This document shows positions 60,329-64,000 of a stretch of DNA of 64,000 nucleotides, piece by piece. The translations under genes were made by a program, and so were the position numbers. Position 1 is the first letter of the stretch, and each line of letters starts with the position of its first letter. The notes below the pieces were generated by a model. It made no database searches. It had not been told where the DNA came from and was given only the letters and a program-made list of their open reading frames with translations. This stretch comes from Darksidea phi. Its lineage: Eukaryota; Ascomycota; Dothideomycetes; Pleosporales; Lentitheciaceae. The stretch lies in the NCBI GenBank assembly GCA_030770425.1, contig JASJFT010000229.1:1-64000 (forward strand). Direction: 5' to 3'.

Positions 60329-62340
60329 GTTCGAGCTTGGAATAGTCGACTTTAGATACCTCTTTCCGAGCTGATTAAGAGGTGTAGTGTTTATACCTAG
60401 GCAACAAGGCTTGCAGTGGCACAAGAGGGCCTTTATTGAGGGTATTCATGACGGTGCTATTGTTCGGTTACAATGCTTATAATCTATTGTTGTAGCCTCG
60501 CCATATAGCGGTTGCCTAGAGTTAGTGAAGGGCGTGGTATTGTGAATGTCGAGTATGACTTGATGACGAAGGAGCCCGATTGCACGATGGCGCTGGGCGA
60601 GATATTGGGAAAAACTAAGAGAGTAAGGAAAGCAAGACACGGAGAGAAGGTTGGAGATCGAAGGAGAACATACCATCTATGAACACAGAGTAGAAGAATG
60701 AGCTGTGCAGTTGACACTAGAAGGAGAGAATGTGAGATGAAAAGCATTGATACTGATGCCTTTTAGGCGGTTAGATCAAAGCCTTCTCTGTCCCGAAGAA
60801 CGAAAGCTACGTGCTCTTTTGCAGTACCGTCAGTCCATTCACCACCGCCACCCTTTCTTCACACGTGCTTGGCCGGCTAACTCCATGACACTTTATCGAG
60901 AAACCGTAGATATCAGAGTACTCAGCCCTTTAGATAGAAGCACACTCCGTCCTCGTGAATCGAGGCATTGTTCCTCCGTCACTCCTAGCTAGAGCGCACG
61001 TCCCATAGTAGACAAATCGGGTCGGGGCTTGCAAATAGGCTTGTGTCGAGACTTGCTCATAGACTTGCATTGAGCTTTACTCATTGAGAAGACGGGCGAG
61101 GAGACTTGGAGCTTGCCCATAGGGGGGACTTGGAGGTCGCTGGTGGAGGAGGGAGTAGATCTCAGGATACTCCGCAACGAGATACTCCCAGTTTCCGCAA
61201 CAGGAGCAGTATACCTCGATTCCTAACGGCGGAGCTAGTGTCGATTACACTATGAACATGTTTATGACACGACGAAGAGCGACCGTACTGACCAGATTTC
61301 GCCCCGAGTCCCGCGATGACTTATAGAGGTTTCCCCGTGGAATTGAGAGAAAGCCACCATGATGATATATGCCGCTATGTATCCGCCGTTGCCCTCGTGG
61401 TGTGCGCTGACGTTGAACTTTTCGAGGCGTCTGAGCTGGGCGTCCTGTTTTTCATAATCCTGGTTTGGGCCGTCATGTATTGTGCGTCTATCAAGGCAGC
61501 AGTGGTGCGCATGTTGATGGGATCTAAACTGAAATCAATATTGGAACTCCTTCAGATCTTGTTCAGGGTGTGCTTGTTGTCCAATGATATATAGATGATA
61601 GAATGGAGACCTAGGTAAAGGTGCGCCACATCGATTGGCGCTTCCCGACCTTTTGCATCATTTGGAAGGCTTCGTCACTGTTGATGAATACCAATTTTTC
61701 GAAGCGAAACTGGTAGGGGTCGTCTTCACCCGCCAGATGAGCTATCGTGCGGAGACGATGGTGCATGCTACTAGATACGGCTGGTAAATGATCCGACTAA
61801 TTCTTGTTGGCGCGAACTTCAGTGCGCTGACTAATGTTCCCTAGCGCGGTCCTGAAGATAGGCATGCAATCACGAGACTGCGGTGTTTCCATTCAAAACA
61901 ATAGGCATTAACACGCATCTGGATCAGATTTACCAACTTCATACCTCACATATATCTGTTCCGGAGAAGAATGTTGCTGGAGGCTTCGGCGTGCCATAGC
62001 AGATCATTTTCTCCGTTTTTCATGTTACGAATGCCGAAACTGCTCTGGCGTAGTGGTTCCTTGCTCTTCATGGAACATCACATCTGTTCTTCCATCCTTC
62101 ATCTTCGTGGCCTCTCAGTCCTAGCTCAAAGGCTCCCTCTCTGAAATGTCTTGACTCTGATGCCCGCCTACATCCTAGACCTAATCGCTTGTTGCGATAA
62201 TATGACCTTGCGGGTTGTGCATATATACGAGGACCTGTAAAGGGACGAAAGCCTCGCAATCAAAAGCTGCTAGGCACGTAAGGAACTCGCTCCAGATCTT
62301 GATGAACTGATCTCTTTATATCCGTTATGCATTGTCGTTT
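60329..62340. other. 2-kb intergenic region without a supported gene
   Basis: Several short frames exist but none has family features. A stretch at 61015-61130 repeats the words gacttg(c/g) and gcttgcccat irregularly. One short minus-strand frame (61611-61766, 51 codons, starting at ATG) has protein-like composition and is discussed as an observation only. No tRNA or other structured RNA was recognised. Confidence 0.5.
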
Positions 62341-63135
62341 TCATCCTCCACCAGGCTTCTTGAGCAGCCCGTTCAATATACTAGGATCGATCAGCCCGGC
62401 TTCTGGCGCATCGACACCACACCTCAAAAACATGCTCCTCCACATCGCTCCTACAGCTCTTTCTTCCGGCATGAAGACCACCGTGTTGATATACGTCTGC
62501 GATGTGTTGTAGCAGTTCGGCATCGTGAATAATTGCGCCTCGCAATTGTCATCCTTCCCCGCAAAGAAGACCCCGCATCGCGCGTCGGCCGGAAGATCCA
62601 CGCACGTCCCGTTCTTCCAGTTGCTTGCCGGACGAGGCAATGTCAACTTTTGTAGAAGCTGACCTCGACAATGCTTTGGTCCTCCATCGCCGCTGTAAGA
62701 TAATGCGAGGATGGGAAATTGCGACGGCGGTGGTACTGCCGGTGCCTCAGTCTCAATCGGTCCAATGTACCCTGGATCCTCTTCCGTCGACGTCGGAACT
62801 GGTGTCTTCGTCTCTCCAATCATGCCTTCATCTGTCGTTACAGTTGGCATTGGCGTCATCGAGAGAGCATATGTCTCCGTCACCCCTGCCTTGACCGTCG
62901 AAGTCCCGTTGTAAATGTCCACACGGTCGAACCCCGTGCCATTGACATGCGCACCACCTTTCCGCTGAATTTCCAATTGGTCCGCTTTGGCGGCTTGCGC
63001 AAGAGATATCTGGACGAGCTTTTTCGGTGCGGCGCGGATTTCGATCGAGGTTGCAAGCGAGATGGCGATGACCAGGATGAGAGTTATTGAGGAGGCGATT
63101 AGGATGTAGCGGCGAGGTATTCGAATTCTAGGCAT
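62341..63135 (-). CDS. Type II membrane/secreted-type protein of unknown function with a Cys-containing C-terminal domain
   Basis: 264 residues from ATG 63135. This start puts a basic stretch (RIRIPRR) directly before a 22-residue membrane helix (YILIASSITLILVIAISLA), ideal for a signal anchor. Upstream in-frame ATGs (63240, 63228) would add a His/Pro-rich leader and cannot be excluded. After the helix comes a variable Thr/Pro-rich stalk (PMPTVTTDEGM, TKTPVPTSTEED) with N-glycosylation sites (NGT, NGT, NTS). The C-terminal 100 residues form a compact domain with cysteines in CRGQ, GTCVD, ARCGVFF, DNCEAQ, PNCYN and RCGVD, ending SILNGLLKKPGGG. The domain looks conserved and extracellular. I do not recognise the family. 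Confidence 0.72.
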   Translation of the reverse strand: MPRIRIPRRYILIASSITLILVIAISLATSIEIRAAPKKLVQISLAQAAKADQLEIQRKGGAHVNGTGFDRVDIYNGTSTVKAGVTETYALSMTPMPTVTTDEGMIGETKTPVPTSTEEDPGYIGPIETEAPAVPPPSQFPILALSYSGDGGPKHCRGQLLQKLTLPRPASNWKNGTCVDLPADARCGVFFAGKDDNCEAQLFTMPNCYNTSQTYINTVVFMPEERAVGAMWRSMFLRCGVDAPEAGLIDPSILNGLLKKPGGG

Positions 63136-63443
63136 TGCGGCGATGCTAAAAGAGAATGATTGTGAGAAAAGATGTGCATGTTGTGGTGAGGTTGGAGGTT
63201 GGACGTGATGCCAAGGGTGGTGCTGCATTGGGTGTTTCATCCCCAACGGCTTCTGAAACGTGACAGGAGTTCACGAAAAAGGTCGAGGATCGACTAGCAC
63301 AGGACTTGAGTAGCTCAGAGGAGAAAGTGGACCGGAGCGCATCACGGCCGCTGACTCGAAGCGCTCGAAGCTCGATCGCCCTACCTCTCTGATGAACGCC
63401 ATCCGCCTAAGGACACAACGAGACAAAACTCACATCAAAGCAG
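63136..63443. other. Intergenic region upstream of the type II membrane protein gene
   Basis: About 300 bp. A pyrimidine-rich tract ending in TTTTAG just before 63145 (minus strand) could be a splice acceptor for a 5' untranslated exon. Otherwise nothing is seen. Confidence 0.4.
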
Positions 63444-64000
63444 TCAAGGACTTCTTAGCTGAACACGCTCCAGCATCCTCACCGCCCACTCACCATTCTC
63501 CTTTTTCGGGTCCGTCTCCCTATCAACCGACACCAAATCTGGAAGCCTCGAGAAACGTTCCCGCGCTGGACGGCTATCCACCCATTTCGTAACCTGACCC
63601 TCAATGCGTTGCTCTTCCATTCGCTGTGCCTTTACCTGCCGCAGTTCGTCCTCGGGTCCCGTCTTCCCCTTCTGGCGCAAGACGAGGAAGATGATAACGA
63701 AGATAAGGATGAGGCCCCAACGGCGGATATGGCGAAGAATCAGGAACCGGCGCCTTCTACACCTCTTGCTATAAGATGAAGTGGGCTTATTGAGTTCGTT
63801 AACAAAGGAGAAAGCGCGGGATAGATGAAAGCGAGATCTACACTCAACATCGAGGCAGAGACGATATTTCTGACGTTTGACGATGCGTGGGTATTGGCTG
63901 AGAGATATTCTTAAGCGTGTGGACCTTTTTTTAGGGCGGGAATTGAGAAAAGAGTTAGGTAGGAGATTCTTGGCTTGCAGACTTCGTTTACGCGGAATCA
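63444..64000 (-). CDS. Partial ORF of a probable small membrane protein, 5' end outside the window
   Basis: A minus-strand frame ending at the stop codon at 63444 stays open to the right window edge without any ATG, so its start or splice junction is not visible. It encodes a basic segment (SKRCRRRRFLILRHIRR), then a strongly hydrophobic helix (WGLILIFVIIFLVLR, about 63680-63725), then a charged, helix-prone tail (EDELRQVKAQRMEEQRIEG, ending ERVQLRSP). The far upstream part is Arg/Lys-rich and may be untranslated or intronic. No family recognised; the gene status is uncertain, and the helix plus charged tail is the most credible part. Confidence 0.35.
   Translation of the reverse strand, partial: IPRKRSLQAKNLLPNSFLNSRPKKRSTRLRISLSQYPRIVKRQKYRLCLDVECRSRFHLSRAFSFVNELNKPTSSYSKRCRRRRFLILRHIRRWGLILIFVIIFLVLRQKGKTGPEDELRQVKAQRMEEQRIEGQVTKWVDSRPARERFSRLPDLVSVDRETDPKKENGEWAVRMLERVQLRSP

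Noticed and set aside
1..64000. tRNA genes or telomeric repeats
   Set aside because: No cloverleaf with A and B box was recognised by eye (a tRNAscan run would be decisive), and no TTAGGG arrays are present.

Overview
The window looks like a piece of a filamentous ascomycete (Pezizomycotina) chromosome, most likely a dothideomycete. The gene half has short introns of 46-73 bp with GT-AG ends and CTAAC/CTGAC-type branch sites, and families typical of that group (HET-domain, SAT4/PTH11-like rhodopsin, ACS-type MFS, Ayg1-like hydrolase). The other half is saturated with repeat-induced point mutation (RIP). Genus and species cannot be named from the sequence alone.

Positions 1 to about 43,650 form one very AT-rich block without a usable reading frame. 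CA and TG dinucleotides are almost absent and TA is everywhere, the footprint of CpA-to-TpA RIP. The block can still be resolved into a nested stack of LTR retrotransposons. A minus-strand Gypsy-type element (D, 864-43581) is the outer host. It was entered by another minus-strand Gypsy element (C, 1301-8996) and by a minus-strand Copia element (B, 9036-36176, target duplication tcttt). Copia B was entered twice by one plus-strand chromodomain Gypsy family (A1, 10345-18228, duplication gtctt; A2, 20552-34158, duplication gccta). A2 was then entered by a second copy of the same Copia family (25769-31367, duplication taata). LTR pairs match exactly in length (186, 241 and 107 bp; 365/363 bp for D). 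A fragment of a further minus-strand Gypsy gag occupies 115-863.

From 43.65 to 45.9 kb is a transition zone: two long foldback (MITE-like) inverted repeats with patchy RIP, then weakly mutated debris of a retrotransposon gag and of a pogo-type transposase. From 45.9 to 64 kb the sequence is ordinary gene space: a HET-domain gene (-), an LRR/F-box-type protein without a visible F-box (+), a SAT4-type seven-helix membrane protein (-, six exons), an ACS-family MFS transporter (+, eight exons), a membrane-anchored alpha/beta hydrolase (+, two exons), an Ayg1-like hydrolase (+), a DEDDh exonuclease with a Cys/His-rich tail (-), a type II membrane/secreted-type protein of unknown function (-), and a partial membrane-protein ORF running off the right end (-).

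The genes do not form a recognisable pathway. The Ayg1-like protein belongs to a family that shortens polyketides for DHN melanin, but no polyketide synthase is present here. The SAT4 and MFS genes share one divergent promoter region, as do the HET and LRR genes. The strongest unusual signals are the fully resolvable retrotransposon nest with a RIP gradient that follows insertion order, an extra 2.7-kb 3' module in the A-type Gypsy family, and the strongly asymmetric RIP between the two arms of one foldback element.
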